Source: Kangiellaceae bacterium
GTDB taxonomy: Bacteria > Pseudomonadota > Gammaproteobacteria > Enterobacterales > Kangiellaceae
Length of the DNA stretch: 10,436 nucleotides
Direction: 5' to 3'
NCBI GenBank assembly: GCA_030148365.1
Contig: JASBTO010000105.1
Coordinates: 1-10,436 of the forward strand
The translations under genes were made by a program, and so were the position numbers. Below, in pieces: positions 1 to 6,467 of the stretch (position 1 is the first letter of the stretch; every line of letters starts with the position of its first letter). The notes under the pieces are model-generated. The model did no database searches and was not told where the DNA came from. It was given only the letters and a program-made list of their open reading frames with translations.

Positions 1-1
1 C

Positions 2-523
2 CATTTGCTGCAGGCGGTCGCCCACCAATTCGACAACAGCGCTGCCATCGCCTATATCCCTCTTGCCGATCCGGTGATGCAACCCGCCATGCTCCAGGGA
101 CTTGAGAGTTTCTCGCTGGTCTGCCTGGATGATCTCGATGCCGTTGCCGGCGATCCCGGCTGGGAGATCGCAGTGTTCAATCTCTATAACGGACTCAAGG
201 AAGACGGGGGCAGCCTGCTGGTCTCGGCGCAGACTTCACCTGCCGAATTGCCACTGCAGTTGGCGGACTTGCGGTCCCGGCTCGGTGCCATGCTCCGCTA
301 TCGTCTGGTCGAGCTTGCCGACGAGGAAAAGATACAGGTGTTGCAGGTCAACGCCAGTCGTCTGGGTCTGACCCTTGATCACAAAGTGGCCCGCTTCCTG
401 ATCGAACGCAGTGAGCGGGATCTCGGTTCTTTGTTGCAGCTGCTGGCAAGACTTGATCAGGCTTCTCTGGAAGCCAAGCGCCCCCTGACCCTGCCATTTG
501 CCAAATCCGTGCTGGACCTCTAG
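2..523 (+). CDS. hda: DnaA regulatory inactivator Hda, 3' part (5'-truncated by window edge)
   Basis: Hda is an AAA+ protein that binds the DNA-loaded sliding clamp and stimulates ATP hydrolysis by DnaA, switching off initiation after each round of replication (RIDA). The reading frame is open from base 2 and gives 173 residues; the family is about 230-240 residues, so the N-terminal clamp-binding motif and Walker A loop lie upstream of the window. The frame opens with HLLQA, which normally follows the P-loop. The Walker B strand LVCLDDLD, the WEIAVFNLYN helix, the sensor-I strand LLVSAQTSP, the box VII segment LADLRSRL with its arginine finger, and the closing LTLPFAK segment all match E. 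coli Hda from memory. The Arg finger is present, so the protein should be active. The gene ends 30 bp from the convergent AhpD-like gene. Identity is secure; only the 5' end is missing. Confidence 0.95.
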   Translation, partial: HLLQAVAHQFDNSAAIAYIPLADPVMQPAMLQGLESFSLVCLDDLDAVAGDPGWEIAVFNLYNGLKEDGGSLLVSAQTSPAELPLQLADLRSRLGAMLRYRLVELADEEKIQVLQVNASRLGLTLDHKVARFLIERSERDLGSLLQLLARLDQASLEAKRPLTLPFAKSVLDL

Positions 524-553
524 CGATCCGACAGGTCGGGGCCGGGCTCCGGA

Positions 554-922
554 TCAGCGCTGTGCATCCAATTGCTGTTTCTCCTCGAACAGGAACTCCA
601 GACTGGACTTGGCGTGGCGCATATGGGGGATCACGATCGATCCGCCGACCAGCAGGGCGACGCCCATGGCCTCATCAAGCTCGGTCTTGCTGTAACCGGT
701 TTCCACGCAGGTCTCCAGGTGGTAGTCGATGCAGTCATTGCAGCGCAGTACCATGGATGCGACAAGGCCGAGCAACTCCTTGGTTTTCCGATCCAGCGCC
801 CCGTCTCCGTAAGCCGTCTTGTCGAGACCGAACAGGCGCTTGATCAACAGGTTGTCGGTGTCCAGCGCCTTGGCATTGCCGGCGCGGCGCTGTTCGCGAA
901 ATTTTTCGAAAGGGTGAGTCAT
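554..922 (-). CDS. AhpD-like carboxymuconolactone decarboxylase family protein
   Basis: This is a 122-residue, all-helical protein of the CMD/AhpD fold. It carries the alkylhydroperoxidase D signature exactly: Glu49, eleven residues, Cys61-Asn-Asp-Cys64, three residues, His68. In AhpD these residues form a redox-active dithiol with a proton relay, so a thiol peroxidase or disulfide-exchange role is likely; the decarboxylase name reflects fold only. There is no signal peptide, so it should act in the cytoplasm. The ATG is preceded by GGAG eight bases upstream, a good ribosome binding site. It is the last gene of a three-gene minus-strand cluster, 38 bp after the patatin stop. The partner reductant and the real substrate cannot be told from sequence. 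Confidence 0.88.
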   Translation of the reverse strand: MTHPFEKFREQRRAGNAKALDTDNLLIKRLFGLDKTAYGDGALDRKTKELLGLVASMVLRCNDCIDYHLETCVETGYSKTELDEAMGVALLVGGSIVIPHMRHAKSSLEFLFEEKQQLDAQR

Positions 923-960
923 GAAAAAGGCTCCGGGTCGATTGCTGAAAATAGTGGTGT

Positions 961-3201
961 TTAAAAAGCGGCGTCGATAAACAGGTAAGCGGCTTCCTCG
1001 CCATCGCTGGTGCGGCCGTAACCGAAGAATACCGGTCCCAGCAGCGAGTCCATGCCGAGATAAAGGCTGCCGGCCTTGAGGGTGTCGCCGAATCCTATAT
1101 CCGATTGGTCGAGCCAGACATTACCACGTTCGAAGGAGGCGCCGATATAAAGGGGCAGAGACAGGGGGCCGACGTTTTCACCGAGCTTGAAGGCGTAGCT
1201 GATCGAGGCGAGGCGTTTGTGCAGACCCGCCAGTTGATCTTTTTCCAGCCCGGACAAATTACCCAGGCCGCCAATAAAGGTGATGGTACCGGGCTCAATG
1301 ATATCTTTGTCGACCCCCGCTGCCTTGAAGCGCCACTGAAAGTGATGAGGCCCCCAGCCGAAGGCACTGCTCCAGTTGAGCCGGAACTGGTCATAATTGG
1401 TTTCGGCCCCGAGACTTTCCCGGCTGGCTTGCCAGTAAGCCGTCAACAGGTGACCATCCTGGGGAAAGTGCAGGTTGTCAAAGGTATCGATCCGGAAACT
1501 CGCGAACAGGTGGCCCTCGCCGAACCGGTTGGATCGGTCCGGAAACCGGTCAGGATCGCCAACGCGCAGGTCAACTTCACTTTCTCCCCGGCGGTAGCCG
1601 GCCTTGAGCTGGCCCCAGTAACCGAAGTGATGGCCGATTTCCACGCCAATCAGGGCCTGGCTGATGTCCAGGATGTCCTCGGCCTCGCCATCGGTGAAAA
1701 ATTTCACCGGGCGTCGGGAAATTTCGCCGGTCAGGCCGACAAAATTGTGGGCCAGGGGATCAAGGGGCTGGTAAAACTCGGAGAACAGCCGGGGACGCTG
1801 ACCGATTTGCATTTCCGTGCGCCATTCGGCACCGAGGGCATTGAGTTCCGTCAGGGTATAACTGGCCCCCAACAGATAATTGCTTTCGCCGTTGAAGTTC
1901 TCTTCCAGCGACAGGCCGAGATCAATATAGCCGGGTCCCCAGGACTTGCGGTTCGCATGCACGACGAGGAAAGTTTCTTCACCGACCGGCTCGAGGGTGT
2001 AATTGACCCGTTCAAACAGGTCGAGGCCGTAGATTCTGGCCATGTCCTGTTCCAGCATGGCCTCGTCAAAAGTGTCGCCGGGTTGGGTTTCCATCAGATC
2101 ACGAATGGCGCTGTCCTGCAGCCGGGAGTCGCTGTCGATGCGAATACCGGCAATGACTACGTCGGCCCTCTCGGTGTCTGATCGGGAGCGGTGCCAGTCG
2201 TTATAGACGGCGGGCTCAACGGCAACCCGCGCCATTGCCGCGGATAACGCGGATACCGCCTGCTCACCTTTCGGAATGGCGTCAGGCATCAGGTCGAAAC
2301 GGGCCGTGGCAATGCCTTCCAGCTCCGGCTGGATCAAAATGTCCTGATCGGTCAACTGGTTGATCTGGCGCTCGGTATTCTGACGGGTCAGGATACTGCT
2401 CAGCTGATCCACCACGGACAGGACGGAGTTGAGGTTATCCCGGTTCACCAGTGGCGTACTGACGTCCACGGCAATGACGATATCGGCGCCCATGGCCCGC
2501 ACCACATCGACAGGCAAATTGTTGGCGACGCCACCGTCAATCAGTAACTGATCGCCAATCGTCACCGGACTGAGCACGCCCGGCACGCCCATACTGGCCC
2601 GCAGGGCACGGCTGACCGGTCCCTTGTCCAGCACCACGGCGGTGCCGGTTTCAAGGTTTGCGGCAACCGCGCGGAAGGGGATGGGCAGGTCATCGAAACT
2701 GTCGGTGTCGGCTGTATGGGCGGTGACCCGGTTGAGCAACTGCATCAGGGACTGGCCTTGCAGGACCCCCTGGGGGAAACTGAACTTGCCCTTGTTGAAG
2801 CCCAGATCCAGATCGATCAGAAAGTCCTGCTCTTCCTCCTTGTTTCGGAAGCTGAGGTATTCGCGCGGTGGTGTGTCCCGATAGCCGGTATTCCAGTCAT
2901 TGTCCTTGAGCAGGGTTTCGATTTCGTCCGGTGAAAGACCGCTCGCATAGAGAACGCCTATCAGGGCGCCCATGCTGGTGCCGGCAATCATGTCGACGGG
3001 CACCTGCCGGGCTTCGAGCGCCCGTAGCACACCAACGTGAGCGGCACCGCGGGCACCGCCGCCGGAGAGTACCAGGCCGACTTTCGGTCGACTGCGTTCC
3101 GGAGACTCCGGGTCGGCAGGCACCGCGGGACTGGTTGCGGCCAGACACAGAAGGAGCAGCGGTATCAGCACAACCGCTTTCGGGGAGAAAAGCACATTCA
3201 T
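961..3201 (-). CDS. Patatin-like phospholipase with POTRA and outer-membrane beta-barrel (PlpD-type, type Vd autotransporter)
   Basis: A 746-residue exported lipase that should carry its own outer-membrane translocator. Residues 1 to about 29 form a signal peptide (hydrophobic VVLIPLLLLCLAA, then SPA or VPA cleavage sites). The patatin domain at about 39-330 has the oxyanion-hole loop GGGARG (47-52), the nucleophile elbow GTSMG with Ser76, and the catalytic DGG with Asp222, so the Ser-Asp dyad is intact. A POTRA-like segment spans about 346-417, with the typical GLDLFERVNY motif. The rest, about 420-746, alternates as an Omp85/D15-type barrel and ends in Phe, as barrel substrates of the BAM machine usually do. 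Length and order match PlpD of Pseudomonas aeruginosa, about 730 residues. The start overlaps the upstream stop as ATGA and has no clear ribosome site, suggesting translational coupling. The native lipid substrate and whether the lipase is released are unknown. Confidence 0.93.
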   Translation of the reverse strand: MNVLFSPKAVVLIPLLLLCLAATSPAVPADPESPERSRPKVGLVLSGGGARGAAHVGVLRALEARQVPVDMIAGTSMGALIGVLYASGLSPDEIETLLKDNDWNTGYRDTPPREYLSFRNKEEEQDFLIDLDLGFNKGKFSFPQGVLQGQSLMQLLNRVTAHTADTDSFDDLPIPFRAVAANLETGTAVVLDKGPVSRALRASMGVPGVLSPVTIGDQLLIDGGVANNLPVDVVRAMGADIVIAVDVSTPLVNRDNLNSVLSVVDQLSSILTRQNTERQINQLTDQDILIQPELEGIATARFDLMPDAIPKGEQAVSALSAAMARVAVEPAVYNDWHRSRSDTERADVVIAGIRIDSDSRLQDSAIRDLMETQPGDTFDEAMLEQDMARIYGLDLFERVNYTLEPVGEETFLVVHANRKSWGPGYIDLGLSLEENFNGESNYLLGASYTLTELNALGAEWRTEMQIGQRPRLFSEFYQPLDPLAHNFVGLTGEISRRPVKFFTDGEAEDILDISQALIGVEIGHHFGYWGQLKAGYRRGESEVDLRVGDPDRFPDRSNRFGEGHLFASFRIDTFDNLHFPQDGHLLTAYWQASRESLGAETNYDQFRLNWSSAFGWGPHHFQWRFKAAGVDKDIIEPGTITFIGGLGNLSGLEKDQLAGLHKRLASISYAFKLGENVGPLSLPLYIGASFERGNVWLDQSDIGFGDTLKAGSLYLGMDSLLGPVFFGYGRTSDGEEAAYLFIDAAF

Positions 3202-3575
3202 AGCATTTTTCGGGCGTGTTGAAAGACTTCGTTGATGTGAGTCCGGGCAGCGTCAATCTGCGTATGGGACCAGTCCATGGTGCCTGCGAGGGCATCGCCC
3301 TGCAGGAGGCACTTGTCGGCCAACTCCCGATCCAGGTGCCGCAAGGCAACGGCTGCTTCGGTCCACAGGCGGGCCAGCCGGGCCTCTCGCTCCCGATCGG
3401 CATGCTTGCGCAGCTTGAGGCCGGTGACGTAAGCCTTGGTTTCATTGCTCGCGACATAGACCTTCAGCAAGGCTGCCCGGGTTTCCGCATCGAGACGGCC
3501 TTTTTCACCCGCAGCCAGTTTCAGCCAGTCAAACAGACTGTTGAACAGATGGATGACCTGGGTAAAGGACAGCAT
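3198..3575 (-). CDS. Conserved-looking helical protein of unknown function, first gene of the patatin cluster
   Basis: I do not recognise this 125-residue protein. It is predicted almost entirely helical, strongly charged in the middle (KLRKHADREREARLARLW, residues roughly 54-71), and has no signal peptide or membrane segment, so it is probably cytoplasmic. Later segments pair aromatic and acidic residues (ALRHLDRELADKCLLQGDAL, then MDWSHTQIDAARTHI). It is likely a real gene: its stop overlaps the patatin start by four bases (ATGA), its frame is open throughout with codon use like its neighbours, and no better frame exists there. The ribosome binding site before the ATG is weak. As the leading gene of the operon it could be a regulator, an adaptor, or unrelated; I cannot choose. 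The strict coupling implies co-translation with the lipase. Confidence 0.75.
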   Translation of the reverse strand: MLSFTQVIHLFNSLFDWLKLAAGEKGRLDAETRAALLKVYVASNETKAYVTGLKLRKHADREREARLARLWTEAAVALRHLDRELADKCLLQGDALAGTMDWSHTQIDAARTHINEVFQHARKML

Positions 3576-3697
3576 GGCAACTCACAAACCGGCTTCGGTT
3601 GACAATGGCTGCACAGTTTAGGGGCTCTCCCCGGGTCTGGCAATTTATCTTGCGATGCGGGCCAGCCGGTGCGGCATGGTAACTTCAACAAAAACAG

Positions 3698-3726
3698 TGT
3701 ATAACTGCCTGAAACAAGCGTATAAA
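3698..3726 (+). promoter_or_regulatory. Candidate promoter elements for the pentapeptide/cyclase gene
   Basis: The 190-bp divergent gap 3576-3765 is more AT-rich than its surroundings in its right half. It holds two -10-like hexamers on the plus strand, TATAAC at 3700-3705 and TATAAA at 3721-3726, spaced 21 bp apart, 40-66 bp before the GTG start. No convincing -35 sits at 16-18 bp from either. A minus-strand promoter for the patatin cluster must also lie in this gap, but I could not identify one. Weak support. Confidence 0.3.
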
Positions 3727-3765
3727 TGCAGCCGTTTTGTGCGACTTTTTTAGCCGGGGTAAATT

Positions 3766-5514
3766 GTGGGCATGGTACAAACCGCGCTGGTGAAGAATGG
3801 GCTTCTTGATCGCCTTAAATCAGGTGCTGAAGTCTGGAATCACTGGCGAGCACAAAATCCTAAGGAACTGATCGATCTCGCGGGGGCGGATCTGCGCAGC
3901 CGGGTTCTGTCTGGCTACGATTTGTCCGAGGTCAGTTTGCGCGGCGCCAACTTGTCCTACGCCGATCTCAGCCAGTCCACCCTCATCAATTGCGATCTCG
4001 CCGAGGCCAACCTCAGCTTCTGCAATTTGCGCGGCGCCTCCCTGATCGCCGCCAACCTGTTCAACGCCAACCTCAGCCATGCCAATCTGCTCAATGCCAA
4101 TTTGCTGACCGCCATGATGCGCAAGGCGAATCTGTCCAGCGTTGATTTGCGGGGCCACGATCTGCGGGGTCAGGATTTACGGGGCGCGACCTTGCGGGGC
4201 GCGAATCTGAGCAATCTGGATTTACGCGGTCAGGACTTTTCCCAGGCCAACCTGAAAGCCTGTAAGCTGCGCGACACCAACCTGTCGCGGGTGATCCTCT
4301 CGGGCGCTGATTTGTCTGATACGGATCTCTCGACCTGCGTGCTGGAGTTGACCAATTTCCGCCGCACAAAACTCATTAACGCCAGCCTTCGCGGCCTTGA
4401 TCTGACCGGCTACAATTTTTCCGAAGCGGATATGCGCGACGCGGATCTGCGCAGTTGCACCCTCGGCAAGGCCGTGTTGGACGGTGCGGATATTTCCGGC
4501 GCCAAGCTCTGGAATATTCATAGCCGGGGCTGGTCCATTCGCAATATCAAATGTGAACGCGCGAGTTGGGATGAAAAGGGCACCGAGGTCACCCACTATG
4601 CCGCCCACCAGTTTGAACAGCTGTTCGCGGACAAGGCGACCATCGAGATGCGCTACGAAAAGCGCCTGACTTCCAACGAAATTGCCACGCTGCCCTTTCT
4701 GATTGAGCACCTTGAGGCGGTCCATTGGGGCTGCACGTTGCGCCTTAAAGCGATTGACAACACGCCCGGCAAGACCCGGGTTACGCTGGTGGTCGAGGAT
4801 CCGGGCAGTCACAACCCGTCGCAACTCGAAGCCTCCCTGAAAGAGGAAGCCAACCGCTTGCAATCGCTGCCGTTCAGCCTGCAGTCGGAACCCCGCCTCA
4901 AGATAGAGCTGCGTGAAGCCCTGTCGGCCATCAAGGAAAAATTCTGGCCGCGGCTGCTGGAAATCTCTACCCAGCAAAGTGCCGATCACGTCCGTCATCT
5001 GGCCATCCTGTTTATGGATCTGAAAGGCTTTTCCAACTGGCCGGAACAAATCCGACACGAAAAGCTGTCCCTGTTCAGGGAGTTGCTCAAGCCGGTTCTG
5101 AAAATGTGGCAGGCCAGCTACCCCAACATGGAAGGCGATTCGTTGCGGGCGACCTTTCCCAACGTCTCCGCCGCGATCAGTTGTGCGTGCATGATCCAGC
5201 GGGTCATTGGCGGCGCCGGATTTGGCGTCCGGGTGGGACTGGATCTCGGCGAAGTCCGGGTTGCTCACAATGTGGTCACCGATCAGCCGGATCTGGAGGG
5301 TAATGCAGTCAATTTTGCGGCACGTCTCGAATCTCTTGCCGAAACCGGCCAAGTGCTGGCGTCGGAAACCATCCGCCACCATGCCGAGCAGGATCGCACG
5401 AAATTTGAGTTCTATCCGCTGGAATTGCGGCTGAAAAAAGGTGTCGGCGACAAGAAAGCCGGGGATGCCGTCCTCTGTTACGCCGTCGAACTCCGCAATG
5501 ACAACTTCATGTAA
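3766..5514 (+). CDS. Pentapeptide-repeat protein fused to a class III adenylate/guanylate cyclase domain
   Basis: A 582-residue, apparently cytoplasmic fusion. Residues 1-40 resemble the helical cap (LKSGAEVWNHWR) seen before many pentapeptide helices. Residues 41-250 are 42 five-residue units in unbroken register (ADLRS-RVLSG-YDLSE and so on), about 10.5 turns of a right-handed quadrilateral beta-helix. Residues about 275-400 are a linker domain I cannot name. Residues about 411-577 are a class III cyclase domain: Asp418 in FMDLKGFS and Asp458 in EGDSLRATF are the metal ligands, and Asp509, Asn516 and Arg520 sit in DLEGNAVNFAARL. The usual adenine-selecting Lys is Asn454, so product and activity are uncertain. 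GTG at 3766 has GGGG six bases upstream; ATG at 3772 is an alternative start two codons later. The next gene overlaps its end by 17 bp. The fold assignments are firm, the function is not. Confidence 0.9.
   Translation: MGMVQTALVKNGLLDRLKSGAEVWNHWRAQNPKELIDLAGADLRSRVLSGYDLSEVSLRGANLSYADLSQSTLINCDLAEANLSFCNLRGASLIAANLFNANLSHANLLNANLLTAMMRKANLSSVDLRGHDLRGQDLRGATLRGANLSNLDLRGQDFSQANLKACKLRDTNLSRVILSGADLSDTDLSTCVLELTNFRRTKLINASLRGLDLTGYNFSEADMRDADLRSCTLGKAVLDGADISGAKLWNIHSRGWSIRNIKCERASWDEKGTEVTHYAAHQFEQLFADKATIEMRYEKRLTSNEIATLPFLIEHLEAVHWGCTLRLKAIDNTPGKTRVTLVVEDPGSHNPSQLEASLKEEANRLQSLPFSLQSEPRLKIELREALSAIKEKFWPRLLEISTQQSADHVRHLAILFMDLKGFSNWPEQIRHEKLSLFRELLKPVLKMWQASYPNMEGDSLRATFPNVSAAISCACMIQRVIGGAGFGVRVGLDLGEVRVAHNVVTDQPDLEGNAVNFAARLESLAETGQVLASETIRHHAEQDRTKFEFYPLELRLKKGVGDKKAGDAVLCYAVELRNDNFM
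3886..4515 (+). repeat. 42 tandem pentapeptide-repeat codon units
   Basis: This stretch encodes 42 consecutive A(D/N)LXX-type pentapeptides without a single register break. The central Leu, Phe or Met position is kept almost throughout. At DNA level the 15-base units are degenerate, with runs such as the LRGxD units near 4150-4230 being the most alike. This looks like an old protein repeat rather than a recent DNA expansion. Confidence 0.9.
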
Positions 5515-6397
5515 GCCGGGCAAAGCCGCGCGGTTTTGTCTCCTTTTCGCCGGCGCCCTGCCAATTCTGGCGGTCGCCGCGGAATTACCGACTTTTGATA
5601 TTGCCCTGATCAGCCTGGACTCGTCCGATGGCCGACCGGAAACCGGCAGCAAGTTTCTGCACCTGACCTACCGGACCGGTTATGACAATCAACCGGCCTT
5701 TGCAGGGGATGGTGATACGGTGTATTTCACCCGGGCTCTGGACGATCAGACCGACATTTTCGCCTACCGGCTCGAAGCCAATCGGCTGCAGCGCGTGACC
5801 CGGACCCCGGAAAGCGAGTATTCGCCGACGCCGGTCCCGGGACAGTCCGCAATTTCAGTGGTGCGGGTAGAAGCCGAGCAGCGGCAGCGGCTCTGGCAAA
5901 TTGACCCGCAATCCGGCCAAGCCGAACTGCTGCTTGCGGATATTGAGCCGGTCGGCTATCACGCCTGGGCGGAGCCGGGACAGTTGGCGCTTTTCGTGCT
6001 GGCGGAGCCGCACCAGCTGCAGTGGGCAGATACCGCGACCGGCACCGGCAAAATGATTACTGACAATATCGGCCGTTGGCTGCAACCGGTACCGGGCAGC
6101 AAGTCCGTCAGTTTTGTCCAGAAACAGGAACAGGGCGGCTGGCTGCTCCGGCGTGTGGAGCGGAACAACCCGGCGCCCGTTACCATCGCGCCGGCGCTGG
6201 ACGAGATCGAAGATTACGTCTGGCACCCGGACGGCTTCCTGGTGACCGCCCGGGGCTCAGAGCTGTTCTGGTTACAACCCGGTGACAATGCCCGCTGGCA
6301 GCCCTTTGCCGACCTTAAGAATCACGGCATCAAGGACATCAGCCGGCTGGCCATCAGCCCCGACGGCAAGCATCTCGCGCTCGTCCACCAGCGCTGA
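5498..6397 (+). CDS. Exported TolB-like (PD40) beta-propeller protein
   Basis: A 299-residue protein with a signal peptide: basic start, hydrophobic FCLLFAGALPILAV, and likely cleavage after AVAA at residue 28. The mature part reads as repeated PD40/WD40-like blades, for example YDNQPAFAGDGDTVYF (62-77), SEYSPTP (106-112), GYHAWAEPGQLALFVL (153-168) and a closing ISPDGKHLAL. TolB-type propellers bind partner proteins or ligands in the periplasm; no catalytic residues are evident. It is shorter than TolB (about 430 residues) and lacks the TolB N-terminal domain, so it is not TolB itself. ATG at 5498 was chosen because it begins a proper signal peptide; the longer frame from 5441 would bury it. 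The start lies inside the cyclase gene with 17 bp shared, suggesting coupled expression. A role as a sensor or scaffold is inference. Confidence 0.8.
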   Translation: MTTSCKPGKAARFCLLFAGALPILAVAAELPTFDIALISLDSSDGRPETGSKFLHLTYRTGYDNQPAFAGDGDTVYFTRALDDQTDIFAYRLEANRLQRVTRTPESEYSPTPVPGQSAISVVRVEAEQRQRLWQIDPQSGQAELLLADIEPVGYHAWAEPGQLALFVLAEPHQLQWADTATGTGKMITDNIGRWLQPVPGSKSVSFVQKQEQGGWLLRRVERNNPAPVTIAPALDEIEDYVWHPDGFLVTARGSELFWLQPGDNARWQPFADLKNHGIKDISRLAISPDGKHLALVHQR

Positions 6398-6410
6398 GAT
6401 TACAGGCACA

Positions 6411-6436
6411 AAAAAGGCCGCATTCGCGGCCTTTTT
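6411..6436. terminator. Bidirectional Rho-independent terminator
   Basis: A perfect 11-bp stem (AAAAAGGCCGC at 6411-6421 with GCGGCCTTTTT at 6426-6436) closes on the four-base loop ATTC. It has a T run on its right for plus-strand transcripts and an A run on its left that becomes a U run on the minus strand. It lies 13 bp after the propeller stop and 31 bp after the pckA stop, so it ends both convergent transcripts. Confidence 0.93.
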
Positions 6437-6467
6437 CATGTCCGGGTCAAGGCCCGGTCGAAGGTTG

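Noticed and set aside
525..555. GATCCG/CGGATC arms and CCGAC/GTCGG mini-hairpin between hda and the AhpD-like gene
   Set aside because: Short arms, no T run on either strand; too weak to call a terminator.
1105..2181. 358-codon plus-strand frame opposite the patatin barrel region
   Set aside because: Antisense shadow; the minus strand encodes a continuous PlpD-type protein with POTRA and barrel.
5441..5497. Earlier GTG start for the propeller gene
   Set aside because: It adds 19 residues in front of a well-formed signal peptide and lies fully inside the cyclase coding region.
4222..5652. 476-codon open frame on the minus strand opposite the cyclase gene
   Set aside because: It mirrors the GC-rich codon pattern of the real gene, has no recognisable domain, and the plus strand encodes clear pentapeptide and cyclase motifs.
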